This document shows positions 1-6,525 of a stretch of DNA of 19,318 nt, in pieces. Under the pieces are notes generated by a model. It saw only the letters and a program-made list of their open reading frames with translations. It made no database searches and was not told the DNA's origin. The stretch is from a bacterium (lineage in GTDB: Bacteria; UBA9089; CG2-30-40-21; SBAY01). Location: assembly GCA_040757115.1 (NCBI GenBank), contig JBFLYA010000058.1, positions 1 to 19,318 on the forward strand, in the 5' to 3' direction. The position numbers were made by a program, and so were the translations under genes. Positions within the stretch are counted from its first letter, which is position 1; each line of letters opens with the position of its first letter.

Positions 1-121
1 GTGGAAAACAACAAATTTCCATAAATTTCTATTAGTTTCTATTAATTTCAATTTTTTTAATAATATCTCCCTATCTCCTTAATCTCCACATCTCCTTTTG
101 TTACACCACCTGAACGCTTAC
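1..121 (-). repeat. Dispersed repeat copy at left edge, truncated by the window
   Basis: Read on the minus strand, this stretch starts with GTAAGCGTTCAGG (109-121), continues through a purine-rich block of GGAGAT-type units and ends in a run of short units like AATAGAAA and GAAATT. The same order (GTAACCGTTCAGG, then GGAGATAA units, then ATAGAAAT units) occurs on the plus strand at 19198-19318. The two copies are therefore one repeat family in inverted orientation, each cut off at nearly the same point (tggaaaac / tgtgga). No coding potential is seen. Confidence 0.75.
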
Positions 122-131
122 TAAAATCGGA

Positions 132-207
132 GTAACTATTCACCGCAGAAACGCCAGAGTTCGCAAGGACGAAATACTTCGATTATCATCCTAAAATGAG
201 AGTATAA
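132..207 (+). repeat. GTAACTATTCACC-type repeat end plus leader of the first gene
   Basis: GTAACTATTCACC at 132-144 matches the terminal motif of the miniature element at 10269-10483 and resembles GTAAGTATTCACC at 876-888. The following ~60 bases hold no recognisable gene. A weak purine-rich stretch (GAGAG, 198-202) sits 5 nt before the ATG at 208. No partner end is seen nearby, so this is probably a solo or decayed end. Confidence 0.5.
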
Positions 208-879
208 ATGAACATATTCGGATATAAACAAGTTATGCGAAAGCTCCTGAGAGCTGTATTAAGAGGGGAAAGGAAAATACAGCGGGTAAGGAAAGATTAT
301 GGCCCACCGAGATTATCTAAAGACTTTTTTGATAAAAACCCGTTCAAGGAACTTTCTGCAGCAAGGATGTTATATTCTTTTCTTTTATACTCAGAATTGA
401 ACATAGACCAGTTCGCTTCGAAACTTGTAAGAATGTCCGTCGGAAAAAGAAGGGAAGAAGAGGCGAAGAGGATAAACAAAGAAACAAAACTCGAAAATCT
501 AATAAAAATGATGGAGCAAAAGCCAGATCCCCTTAATCACTGGCTACTAAAGAAAAGGATACTCCGTTTCCGGAAATCTGCAGTCCCAAAACTTATTGAA
601 AGCTTGAGAGATAATCGAGATGATACATTTGTCGAGATAGGTATACAGATAATTTACGAGTCCCAAATTGATTGTTCTTCCCAGCTTTTAGGAATTTTAG
701 ACTCAATAAAAGACCCTTATACTTTATCCCTGGTGTGCCTATTGTTAGGTCTTATTGGCCCAAAGGAAGCCCTACAACCTGTTTGGAATTATTATCATTT
801 CCTGAAAGATAAATATTTCCAGGAGCAGTATGCTCAAGGACCCTTATTAGCATTATATGAGTTTAAAGAAAGATTGTAA
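208..879 (+). CDS. Hypothetical protein with C-terminal HEAT-like helical repeats
   Basis: A 223-residue soluble protein with no signal peptide or membrane segment. The N-terminal ~100 residues are strongly basic and charged (for example GKRREEEAKR at 79-88). From about residue 110 to the end it reads as paired amphipathic helices of HEAT/Armadillo type: SAVPKLIESLRDN at 124-136, then VEIGIQIIYES, then QLLGILDSIKDPYTLSLVCL and LLGLIGPKEALQPV. Such repeats usually form scaffolds that bind proteins or nucleic acids; no catalytic motif is visible and I do not recognise a named family. The ATG at 208 has only a weak ribosome site (GAGAG, 5 nt away); a second ATG at 235 is possible but has none. 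The stop codon TAA (877-879) lies inside a dispersed repeat end (GTAAGTATTCACC, 876-888), so the original C-terminus may have been changed by repeat insertion. Confidence 0.7.
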   Translation: MNIFGYKQVMRKLLRAVLRGERKIQRVRKDYGPPRLSKDFFDKNPFKELSAARMLYSFLLYSELNIDQFASKLVRMSVGKRREEEAKRINKETKLENLIKMMEQKPDPLNHWLLKKRILRFRKSAVPKLIESLRDNRDDTFVEIGIQIIYESQIDCSSQLLGILDSIKDPYTLSLVCLLLGLIGPKEALQPVWNYYHFLKDKYFQEQYAQGPLLALYEFKERL

Positions 880-911
880 GTATTCACCACGAAGGACACG
901 AAGAAAATTAG
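876..911 (+). repeat. Partial repeat, GTAAGTATTCACC-type end
   Basis: GTAAGTATTCACCACGAAGG starts at 876 and overlaps the stop codon of the preceding gene. The same opening is found at 10269 (GTAACTATTCACCACGAAGG), where it forms the left end of a 215-bp element. Here it runs only ~36 bp before it meets another element at 912, so it looks truncated or interrupted. Confidence 0.55.
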
Positions 912-1012
912 GTAACCGTTCAGCCACGAATGTCACAGGTTAATTCGTGTCCATTTGTGGCTAATTTCTCTAATTCTCTGTGAACTCTGTGCCTCTGTGG
1001 CTGAACGGTTAC
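912..1012. mobile_element. 101-bp miniature terminal-inverted-repeat element
   Basis: GTAACCGTTCAGCCAC (912-927) is matched by its exact reverse complement GTGGCTGAACGGTTAC (997-1012), a 16-bp perfect terminal inverted repeat around ~69 bp of non-coding sequence. The flanking octamers, AAAATTAG (904-911) and AGGATTTG (1013-1020), agree at 5 of 8 positions and could be a decayed target duplication. The terminal motif recurs at 109-121, 8185-8197 and 19198-19210. There is no room for a transposase, so any movement must depend on an enzyme encoded elsewhere (inference). Confidence 0.65.
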
Positions 1013-1025
1013 AGGATTTGAAGTT

Positions 1026-1724
1026 ATGGAGATTTTTAATCGGTCTGAGCAAAGAGTAGTCTTATTTCTTATTGCCTCAGCATTAATTGCCTCCGGGATT
1101 TTAATAGTAACGCATATCCAGGGAGAAAACGCACTCTCTAAGATTGAGGTCGTGCATTCTGCCTTTGAGGTTTTTTCAGAAGAAACAATACCAGATAAAG
1201 TCAATATAAATACTGCTTCATTAGAAGATCTGATGACTTTACCCAGGATTGGAAGTGTAACTTCAAATAGGATTGTTGAGTATAGAAGGATGCATGGCAA
1301 GTTTAAATCGGTCGAAGAAATAACTAAGGTTAAAGGGGTTGGTAAAAAAAACTTTGAAAAGATTAGGGGATTGATAACCGTAGGTAATGTAGAAAAATTT
1401 GCCTCTATCACCGTAACATTAAAGGAAAGAAAGAGAGATTCTTCTTCCTTAAAAAAACATCGAGCTATTGATGTTGGCTCTATAACAGTAGAAGGAAGTA
1501 AATGTCTATCAGAGAAGTTGAAAATCAATCTAAATACTGCCTCTATCGAAGAACTTGATAAATTACCCGGCATTGGTTCTGACATAGCCAACAGAATTAT
1601 CGAATATCGAAATATACAGGGGGAGTTTTCATCAATTGAAGATATAACTAAGGTAAAAGGGATTGGGCAAAAGACATTTGAGAAGATAAAAGAGATGATA
1701 ACAGTAGATAAGGAGAATTTGTAA
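1026..1724 (+). CDS. ComEA-like membrane-anchored DNA-binding protein with two helix-hairpin-helix domains
   Basis: 232 residues. Residues ~11-30 form a single hydrophobic N-terminal anchor. Two ComEA-type helix-hairpin-helix domains follow, at about 57-119 and 165-227. Each opens with the family signature ([18 protein letters not shown] at 59-76; [18 protein letters not shown] at 167-184) and closes with a second hairpin ([28 protein letters not shown]). ComEA proteins bind incoming double-stranded DNA outside the inner membrane during natural transformation. Classical Gram-positive ComEA has an SLBB domain and one HhH unit; here there is no SLBB domain and the HhH unit is duplicated. The ~45-residue linker is lysine- and serine-rich. 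No comEC is nearby, though pilin genes are in the window. The ATG at 1026 is preceded by AGGA (1013-1016), just outside an inserted repeat element. A role in competence is inferred; general DNA binding at the envelope is the safer claim. Confidence 0.85.
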   Translation: MEIFNRSEQRVVLFLIASALIASGILIVTHIQGENALSKIEVVHSAFEVFSEETIPDKVNINTASLEDLMTLPRIGSVTSNRIVEYRRMHGKFKSVEEITKVKGVGKKNFEKIRGLITVGNVEKFASITVTLKERKRDSSSLKKHRAIDVGSITVEGSKCLSEKLKINLNTASIEELDKLPGIGSDIANRIIEYRNIQGEFSSIEDITKVKGIGQKTFEKIKEMITVDKENL

Positions 1725-1775
1725 CTCAGATTTTATCCGAAAGCATTCATTATATTAGGGCTTCACGAAATTAAA

Positions 1776-1832
1776 AATTGGTAACTGGTAACTAATTATT
1801 GGTAATTGGTAACCAATTACCAGTTACCAATT
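1776..1832. repeat. Inverted repeat of TTACC/GGTAA units
   Basis: AATTGGTAACTGGTAA (1776-1791) pairs perfectly with TTACCAGTTACCAATT (1817-1832) across a 25-nt loop that itself contains GGTAATTGGTAACC. It lies between the ComEA-like gene and the CsgG-like gene and has no T-run, so it is not a standard terminator. The same unit occurs at the 3' end of the ecfT-like gene (7437-7456). Confidence 0.7.
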
Positions 1833-1858
1833 ACCAAATATAAAGAGGTGGAATTACC

Positions 1859-2617
1859 TTGAAGTTATTAACCTTTTTGCTTATTGTTTCCTGGCTTAAT
1901 TTCACAAGTTGTGCAGGCACAAGACCATATCAGGTGAATAACTTTTTTATTGATGACGCTATACATAAGTTAAAAGAAAAACGGGTTGCTGTCTTACCTT
2001 TTGAGAATTTAACCAAAATAAAAGAGGCAACCCTTTTAGTTACAGATGAATTTAATCTACAGTTAGGGAAGATTGGACAGTTTGATTTAGTAGAAAGGAT
2101 AAAGGTAGAAGAACTTTTTAAAGAACAGGATTTTTGCAAAGATAGGATTGATGAGGCAACTGCGGTTAAAATTGGCAAGATGCTTGGTGCTCACGCCGTT
2201 ATCTTAGGAGTAATTACTAAATATACACCTTATGGACAGGATAAACAAGTAGCCCAGGCACAACAACCTTCACCACCAGTTATCATCGGAGACCATCGCT
2301 GTCATAAAGATAAAGAAGAAGATGATGAAGATGACTGGTTAGATACTATCATCGTTATCGGAGCGGTAGTTAGTGTTGTAGGTATTCTTTACATCCTTTT
2401 CCTTCAACCATCTGCGGAAGCAGGAATTAGTGTGAGGATGATTGATGTCGAAACAGGACAACAACTATGGCAAGCAAGAGATACTTTTAAAGGGAATAGA
2501 CCATCTTTGAAAACATTAGTTAAGACAAGAGAAGAACGCAAGAGATTACGGAAAGATATTGATTTTTTAACTCAACATCTTTGCCAGAAATTAGCCGAAA
2601 CTTTATTGATAAAATGA
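1859..2617 (+). CDS. CsgG-like lipoprotein with an added hydrophobic segment
   Basis: 252 residues from a TTG start with a good ribosome site (AGAGGTGG, 1844-1851, 7 nt spacing). Residues 1-17 look like a lipoprotein signal and Cys18 (FTSC) is the probable lipidation site. The body resembles the periplasmic fold of CsgG-type proteins: KRVAVLPFENLT at 41-52, LVERIKVEELFKEQ at 77-90, AVKIGKMLGAHAVILGVITKY at 102-122 (approximate), then ISVRMIDVETGQQLWQ at 190-205. CsgG forms an outer-membrane secretion channel for curli subunits, but many relatives are uncharacterised lipoproteins. Between the last two blocks, about 123-189, lie an acidic patch (EEDDEDD, ~153-159) and a ~22-residue very hydrophobic stretch (~161-182). 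CsgG has a membrane beta-hairpin at about this place. No curli subunit gene is nearby. The channel role is uncertain; the lipoprotein and fold assignment are more secure. It is followed after 20 nt by the antitoxin gene. Confidence 0.7.
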   Translation: MKLLTFLLIVSWLNFTSCAGTRPYQVNNFFIDDAIHKLKEKRVAVLPFENLTKIKEATLLVTDEFNLQLGKIGQFDLVERIKVEELFKEQDFCKDRIDEATAVKIGKMLGAHAVILGVITKYTPYGQDKQVAQAQQPSPPVIIGDHRCHKDKEEDDEDDWLDTIIVIGAVVSVVGILYILFLQPSAEAGISVRMIDVETGQQLWQARDTFKGNRPSLKTLVKTREERKRLRKDIDFLTQHLCQKLAETLLIK

Positions 2618-2637
2618 AAATCAAGGGAGGTTTAAAA

Positions 2638-2823
2638 ATGGCTCAGCAGATAAAGAAAAAAATTTTCTCTCCAGATATTCAAAAGGCTATTAATTCATGG
2701 AAGGCTACTTGTGAAACCCTTTGTGACCATCAATTACTTAAGGATATAAAAGAGGGATTAGAGGATATTAAAACTGGAAAAGTCAGTCGGGTTTGGGATG
2801 ATATTAAAAGATGTTCGAAGTAA
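2638..2823 (+). CDS. Small protein, probable antitoxin of a RelE-type pair
   Basis: 61 residues, starting MAQQIKKKIF. I chose the ATG at 2638 because AGGGAGG (2624-2630) lies 7 nt upstream; a longer reading from 2581 would overlap the end of the CsgG-like gene and lacks a ribosome site. The sequence is basic at the N-terminus, helical in the middle and ends in a charged helix (DIKEGLEDIKTGKVSRVWDD) typical of toxin-wrapping antitoxin tails. Its last 13 nt overlap the toxin gene, the usual arrangement for type II toxin-antitoxin modules. The antitoxin family cannot be named from sequence alone; the call rests mainly on size, overlap and the partner. Confidence 0.65.
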   Translation: MAQQIKKKIFSPDIQKAINSWKATCETLCDHQLLKDIKEGLEDIKTGKVSRVWDDIKRCSK

Positions 2824-3071
2824 TCTGGACAAATAAGGCAAAAAAGTATTATGAAAAACTAAACAGAGATTTTCAAGAAAGATTTGAGAAGATGTTGGAT
2901 ATTCTGGAGGTAACGCCTTTTTATTATGGAAAATCTATAAAGAAACTAACAGGAGCATTAGAGGGCTTTTATCGGTTTAGAATAGGGAAATTAAGAGTCT
3001 TCTACATCATAGATACAAAGAATAAGAATGTTATTATAACTAATATGGATACAAGAGGAGATATTTACTAA
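2811..3071 (+). CDS. RelE/ParE-superfamily toxin
   Basis: 86 residues with the typical layout of the RelE/ParE fold: a first strand FEVIWTNKAKKYYEKL (2-17), a helical hairpin, then LTGALEGFYRFRIGKLRVFY (46-65), strand NVIITNM, and an end DTRGDIY (80-86) with the late Arg and Tyr that RelE-like nucleases often carry. RelE-type toxins cleave mRNA in the ribosome A site; ParE-type relatives attack gyrase. Sequence alone does not separate the two, but the YRFRIG..R core and C-terminal R/Y favour the RelE side. The start ATG lies within the antitoxin gene (13-nt overlap), suggesting translational coupling. trpD starts only 21 nt downstream, so the pair is probably co-transcribed with tryptophan genes. 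Confidence 0.82.
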   Translation: MFEVIWTNKAKKYYEKLNRDFQERFEKMLDILEVTPFYYGKSIKKLTGALEGFYRFRIGKLRVFYIIDTKNKNVIITNMDTRGDIY

Positions 3072-3092
3072 AATCAAAGGAGGTAACTAAAG

Positions 3093-4103
3093 ATGATTAA
3101 AGAGGCAATTGCAAAGGTTGTTCAAAATCAAAACCTAACGCAAGAAGAAACTGTAACCGTGATGAATGAAATTATGTCAGGCCAGGCATCGGATGCCCAA
3201 ATTGCCAGTTTTATCACCGCATTACGCATGAAAGGTGAAACAGTAGATGAAATTACCGGTGCGGCTTGGGTGATGCGAGAAAAGGTTACCAGAATAAATG
3301 TCGAAGGTGATGTGGTAGATACCTGCGGCACGGGTGGAGATGGATTACATACATTTAATATCTCGACTATCTCTGCCTTTGTCGTTGCCGGAGCAGGAAT
3401 TAAGGTAGCTAAACACGGTAATAAATCCGTTTCCTCAAAATGTGGTAGTGCAGATTTATTGACAGGTTTTGGAATAAATATTGAGGTATTACCTGAGGTG
3501 ATAGAAAAATGTATTAAAGAGGTTGGAATTGCCTTTTTATTCGCTCCTAAACTCCATCTGGCAATGAAATATGCCATTGGTCCGCGAAGAGAAATTGGCA
3601 TTAGAACCATCTTTAATATCCTGGGACCTTTGACTAACCCTGCCGGGGCTAAACGACAACTTTTAGGTGTTTATGATGAAAATCTAACCGAAACTTTAGC
3701 TAATGTTTTGAAAAATCTTGGTAGTAAGCGAGTATTTGTCGTTCATGGCGAAGAAGGGGTGGATGAAATATCTATTACCGGTCGAACTAAAATAAGTGAA
3801 TTAAAAAAAGACGGAAACATCTCTACTTACTGGATTACTCCAGAGGATTTTGGGCTAAAACGAGCCTCCATAGACGAAATTAAAGGCGGTGAGACTCAAA
3901 AGAATTTAGAAATGGCATTAGCCGTGTTAAAAGGAAAAGATGGGGCAAGAAGGGATGTTGTCTTATTAAATTCTGCCTTTGGTATTATGGCTGGTGATAA
4001 AGCAAATACCGTTGAGGAAGGAATTGAGTTAGCTAAAAAATCCATTGATTCAGGATTGGCATTAGAAAAGTTAGAAAGGTTAAAGGAATTTACTTCACAA
4101 TGA
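3093..4103 (+). CDS. trpD: Anthranilate phosphoribosyltransferase
   Basis: 336 residues, the usual length. TrpD joins anthranilate to phosphoribosyl pyrophosphate in the second step of tryptophan synthesis. Diagnostic motifs are present: the PRPP-binding glycine loop GTGGDG at 79-84, KHGNKSVSSKCGSAD at 107-121 (usually KHGNRS; here Lys replaces the common Arg), the region GPRREIGIRTIFNILGPLTN around 163-182, and EGVDEIS for the Asp-Glu pair that holds magnesium. A strong ribosome site (AAAGGAGG) precedes the ATG at 3093. The last 4 nt overlap trpC (ATGA), indicating translational coupling. No trpE, trpG, trpF, trpB or trpA is present in the window, and the immediate upstream neighbour is a toxin-antitoxin pair, which is not a usual trp arrangement. 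Confidence 0.96.
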   Translation: MIKEAIAKVVQNQNLTQEETVTVMNEIMSGQASDAQIASFITALRMKGETVDEITGAAWVMREKVTRINVEGDVVDTCGTGGDGLHTFNISTISAFVVAGAGIKVAKHGNKSVSSKCGSADLLTGFGINIEVLPEVIEKCIKEVGIAFLFAPKLHLAMKYAIGPRREIGIRTIFNILGPLTNPAGAKRQLLGVYDENLTETLANVLKNLGSKRVFVVHGEEGVDEISITGRTKISELKKDGNISTYWITPEDFGLKRASIDEIKGGETQKNLEMALAVLKGKDGARRDVVLLNSAFGIMAGDKANTVEEGIELAKKSIDSGLALEKLERLKEFTSQ

Positions 4104-4876
4104 TTCTAAAAGAAATACTTAAAGAGAAAAAAATAGAAATAGAAAAAAGAAAAATAATCAAGCCTATGGCAGAGATGAAAAAGATGGCTTACGATTTACC
4201 TAAAGATAGCAGAGGTTTTAAACGCGCTATCTCTTATCCGAGGGGCAAGGTAAAATTGATTGCTGAGATTAAAAAGGCATCACCAACAGAAGGGGTTATT
4301 TGCGAAGAATTCGACCCGGTGGCTATTGCCAAAATTTATGAGGAAAGCGGGGCAAAGGCTATCTCTGTGCTGACGGATGAAAACTTCTTTCAAGGCAATT
4401 TACAACATCTGAAGGCCGTTAAAGAAGCAACTCATATCCCTATTTTGCGTAAGGATTTCATTATTGATGAATATCAAATCTACGAATCAAAGGTTTGGGG
4501 CGCAAATGCCATACTTTTAATTGCCGATTGCCTACCTCTGGAGAAAATTAATAGTTTTTTAAACATAAGTCAAAGTTTAGGATTAGATGTTTTATTAGAG
4601 GTTCATAATTATGATGACTGGGATAAGGTTTCACAGGTGAAAACTGAGATTATTGGAATAAATAATCGTAATTTATATACATTTGTGGTTGACTTAAAAA
4701 CTACTTTTATGCTAAAATTAATCATACCAAAGGAGAAAATAGTCGTAAGTGAAAGTGGAATAAAGACAAAGGAGGATGTTCAATTACTTCAAGAAAAGGG
4801 AATCGATGCGATTTTAGTCGGCACAACATTGATGAAAAGTGGAAATATAAAGGATAAGATTAAAGAATTGTTGTAA
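4100..4876 (+). CDS. trpC: Indole-3-glycerol-phosphate synthase
   Basis: 258 residues, a stand-alone TrpC (not fused to TrpF). It closes the indole ring of carboxyphenylamino-deoxyribulose phosphate, a TIM-barrel reaction. Catalytic-site motifs are in order: AEIKKASP at 55-62 (Glu56, Lys58, Ser61), RKDF at 117-120 (Lys118), LLEVH at 165-169 (Glu167), IGINNRNL at 185-192, and VSESGI at 216-221. In the SPSKG loop the Lys is replaced by Glu (SPTEG). It overlaps trpD by 4 nt and ends a contiguous plus-strand run that began with the CsgG-like gene. Downstream is a 315-bp gene-free stretch with a large inverted repeat. Confidence 0.96.
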   Translation: MILKEILKEKKIEIEKRKIIKPMAEMKKMAYDLPKDSRGFKRAISYPRGKVKLIAEIKKASPTEGVICEEFDPVAIAKIYEESGAKAISVLTDENFFQGNLQHLKAVKEATHIPILRKDFIIDEYQIYESKVWGANAILLIADCLPLEKINSFLNISQSLGLDVLLEVHNYDDWDKVSQVKTEIIGINNRNLYTFVVDLKTTFMLKLIIPKEKIVVSESGIKTKEDVQLLQEKGIDAILVGTTLMKSGNIKDKIKELL

Positions 4877-4944
4877 GCATATTCAGCATTCAGCTATCAG
4901 TTTATAGCACTTATTAATCGAAATTTGACCCAGATATGGCTATG

Positions 4945-5088
4945 AAATTCCAAATCACAAATTCCAAATTCCATTTAGTGAATTAGTGAATTAAGCGAAT
5001 TAGCGAATTAGTAAAATCTAATCTCTAATTCACTAATCTCTAATTCGCTTTTTGGTATGTGGGATTTGGTGCTTGGGATTTGGGATTT
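4945..5088. repeat. Large nested inverted repeat downstream of trpC
   Basis: The gene-free stretch 4877-5191 holds mostly this structure. The outer arms, 4945-4973 (units like AAATTCCAAATCACAAATTCC) and 5060-5088 (units like GGGATTTGGTGCTTGGGATT), are complementary at roughly 23 of 29 positions. Inside, GTGAATTAG and GCGAATTAG units (4978-5010) face CTAATTCAC and CTAATTCGC units (5024-5049). A T-run at 5086-5092 follows the right arm, so the structure might also stop transcription of trpC, although the loop is too long for a standard terminator. Units of the outer arms resemble the low-complexity stretches inside both YfhO genes. Confidence 0.65.
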
Positions 5089-5191
5089 TTTTACTTATTC
5101 ACCCTGAGTAAAATTTTGACTAATAACTGCTATACGAATTGTTAAATTAAATCCGCTGGGAATTCTGTGGATTAAAAAAGGAGGAACTAAA

Positions 5192-5647
5192 TTGCAAAAA
5201 GGAATAGGGATTATTGGAATAATCTTAACTCTTTGTATCATTGGTTTTTTATGTGTTTATTTTACCTCTAAAACCACACAACAAATGACTCAAGAAACAG
5301 GAGTTAAATTTATGGAGCGAACGGTTGGTAAAACCGCTGATGTTTCTACTCAGGCAAATTTAAACATATTGAGAGAGGCAATTATGCGATATTATAATGA
5401 ACACCGTGTTTATCCGGATAGTCTGGATAGTTTTGGCGACCCACCGTTTATTCCAGGTTATCTAAGGAAAATACCATCAGCAAATCTGGGAATGAATGTC
5501 CCTTATAATATAAGAACAAGTGATAAAATAACTTATGGAAATAGTGTAACTAACACGGGTGGCTGGTTATACAATCCGGCAACAGGAAAGATTATGGTCA
5601 ATTATGATGGCTTAGATTCTGAGGGAGTGAATTACACTACATATTAA
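5192..5647 (+). CDS. Pilin-like (GspG-type C-terminal domain) protein lacking a normal prepilin signal
   Basis: 151 residues from a TTG start with a strong ribosome site (AAGGAGG, 5178-5184, 7 nt spacing). The C-terminal part matches the pilin encoded at 8965: QANLNILREAIMRYYNEHRV (55-74) parallels RGNLGALRSAIAIYYGDN, FIPGYLRKIPSANL parallels FIKGYMAKLPKATL, and GGWLYNPATGKIMVN (123-137) is the closing strand typical of type II secretion major pseudopilins. The N-terminus is different. Residues 4-25 form a hydrophobic helix, but there is no G-F-T-L-I-E cleavage motif and no glutamate at the +5 position (GIGIIGIILTL instead). It may be an uncleaved membrane-anchored relative, perhaps of a pilus or secretion apparatus. 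The glycosyltransferase gene begins 1 nt after its stop, so the two are almost certainly co-transcribed. Confidence 0.75.
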   Translation: MQKGIGIIGIILTLCIIGFLCVYFTSKTTQQMTQETGVKFMERTVGKTADVSTQANLNILREAIMRYYNEHRVYPDSLDSFGDPPFIPGYLRKIPSANLGMNVPYNIRTSDKITYGNSVTNTGGWLYNPATGKIMVNYDGLDSEGVNYTTY

Positions 5648-5648
5648 A

Positions 5649-6491
5649 ATGAATAAAGTAAGTATTGTTATCCCGGCTTATAATGAAGAAAAGAGTATTG
5701 GTGCTTTAATTGATACACTCCGCGAAAATATGCAGGGCTATGAGTATGAGATAATCGTTGTTGATGATGCCTCGAAAGATAAAACGGCTAATATTACTCA
5801 AGACAAAGGAACTTGTTTAATCCAACTTCCTAAAAATAGAGGATATGGTTTTGCGATTAAAACAGGTATTAAAAAGGCTAAATATGAAATCATAGCGATT
5901 ATAGATGCGGATGGAACATATCCGGTTTCAGAAATGCCAATGCTAATTAATTCTATTGGTGAATACGATATGGTGGTTGGAGCAAGAAAGAAACAAAAAA
6001 TCCCACTTATCCGCAGACCAGCCAAGTTTTTCTTAAATATGTTAGCCAACTATCTCACTGAGGCACAAATTCCGGACTTGAATTCAGGTATGCGTGTCTT
6101 TAAAAAAGATATTGCCTTGAAATTCTTTAATATATTACCTGATAGATTTTCTTTTACCATTACGATTACTCTGGCAATGCTCACAAATGATTATTTAGTA
6201 AAATTTATCCCCATAGATTACCTGCCGCGGGAAGGCAAATCTAAAATAAGACCGATTCGCGATACCTATAATTTTATCCTGCTTATTATTCGGACAGTGA
6301 TGTATTTTAATCCTTTAAAGATATTTATTCCTTTGAGTCTGACACTATTTTTAATCGCAATGGTTGTTTTTTGCTATAGTTATTTTGTGCTTGATAAAGT
6401 GATGGATATTACTGTCATCGTTATTTTAATGACTTGCGTGCAAATCCTGGCAATTGGACTTTTAGCAGATTTAGTGGATAAAAGGAGTTAA
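5649..6491 (+). CDS. Family 2 glycosyltransferase, polyprenyl-phosphate mannosyltransferase-like
   Basis: 280 residues. The catalytic GT-A domain covers ~1-215: VSIVIPAYNEE at 4-14, EIIVVDDASKDKT at 34-46 and the metal-binding IDADG at 85-89 (DAD 86-88). LNSGMRVFKKD at 144-154 is typical of the dolichol/polyprenyl-phosphate sugar transferase branch. Two membrane segments (~225-246 and 253-274) end the protein, which closes with LLADLVDKRS as complete family members often do. Such enzymes transfer a sugar from a nucleotide donor to a lipid carrier or glycan at the inner face of the membrane. The start is 1 nt after the pilin-like gene and no own Shine-Dalgarno site is clear, implying translational coupling. 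It converges with atpG (34 nt between the two stops) without an evident terminator. Confidence 0.85.
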   Translation: MNKVSIVIPAYNEEKSIGALIDTLRENMQGYEYEIIVVDDASKDKTANITQDKGTCLIQLPKNRGYGFAIKTGIKKAKYEIIAIIDADGTYPVSEMPMLINSIGEYDMVVGARKKQKIPLIRRPAKFFLNMLANYLTEAQIPDLNSGMRVFKKDIALKFFNILPDRFSFTITITLAMLTNDYLVKFIPIDYLPREGKSKIRPIRDTYNFILLIIRTVMYFNPLKIFIPLSLTLFLIAMVVFCYSYFVLDKVMDITVIVILMTCVQILAIGLLADLVDKRS

Positions 6492-6525
6492 ATTGCCCGG
6501 TCTTACATCTTACCTTTTGCCATAT

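Noticed and set aside
920-1591. 223-codon minus-strand frame
   Set aside because: It lies opposite the ComEA-like gene, has no family resemblance and no ribosome site, and its C-terminal end at 920-1012 crosses the miniature element. It is a shadow of the real gene.
3128-3610. 160-codon minus-strand frame opposite trpD
   Set aside because: trpD on the plus strand is full length with all motifs; the opposite frame is an antisense by-product.
4877-5191. Promoter for the pilin-like gene (TTGACT at 5116-5121)
   Set aside because: No acceptable -10 box occurs at 16-18 nt; only TTAAAT at 20 nt, which is too weak to call.
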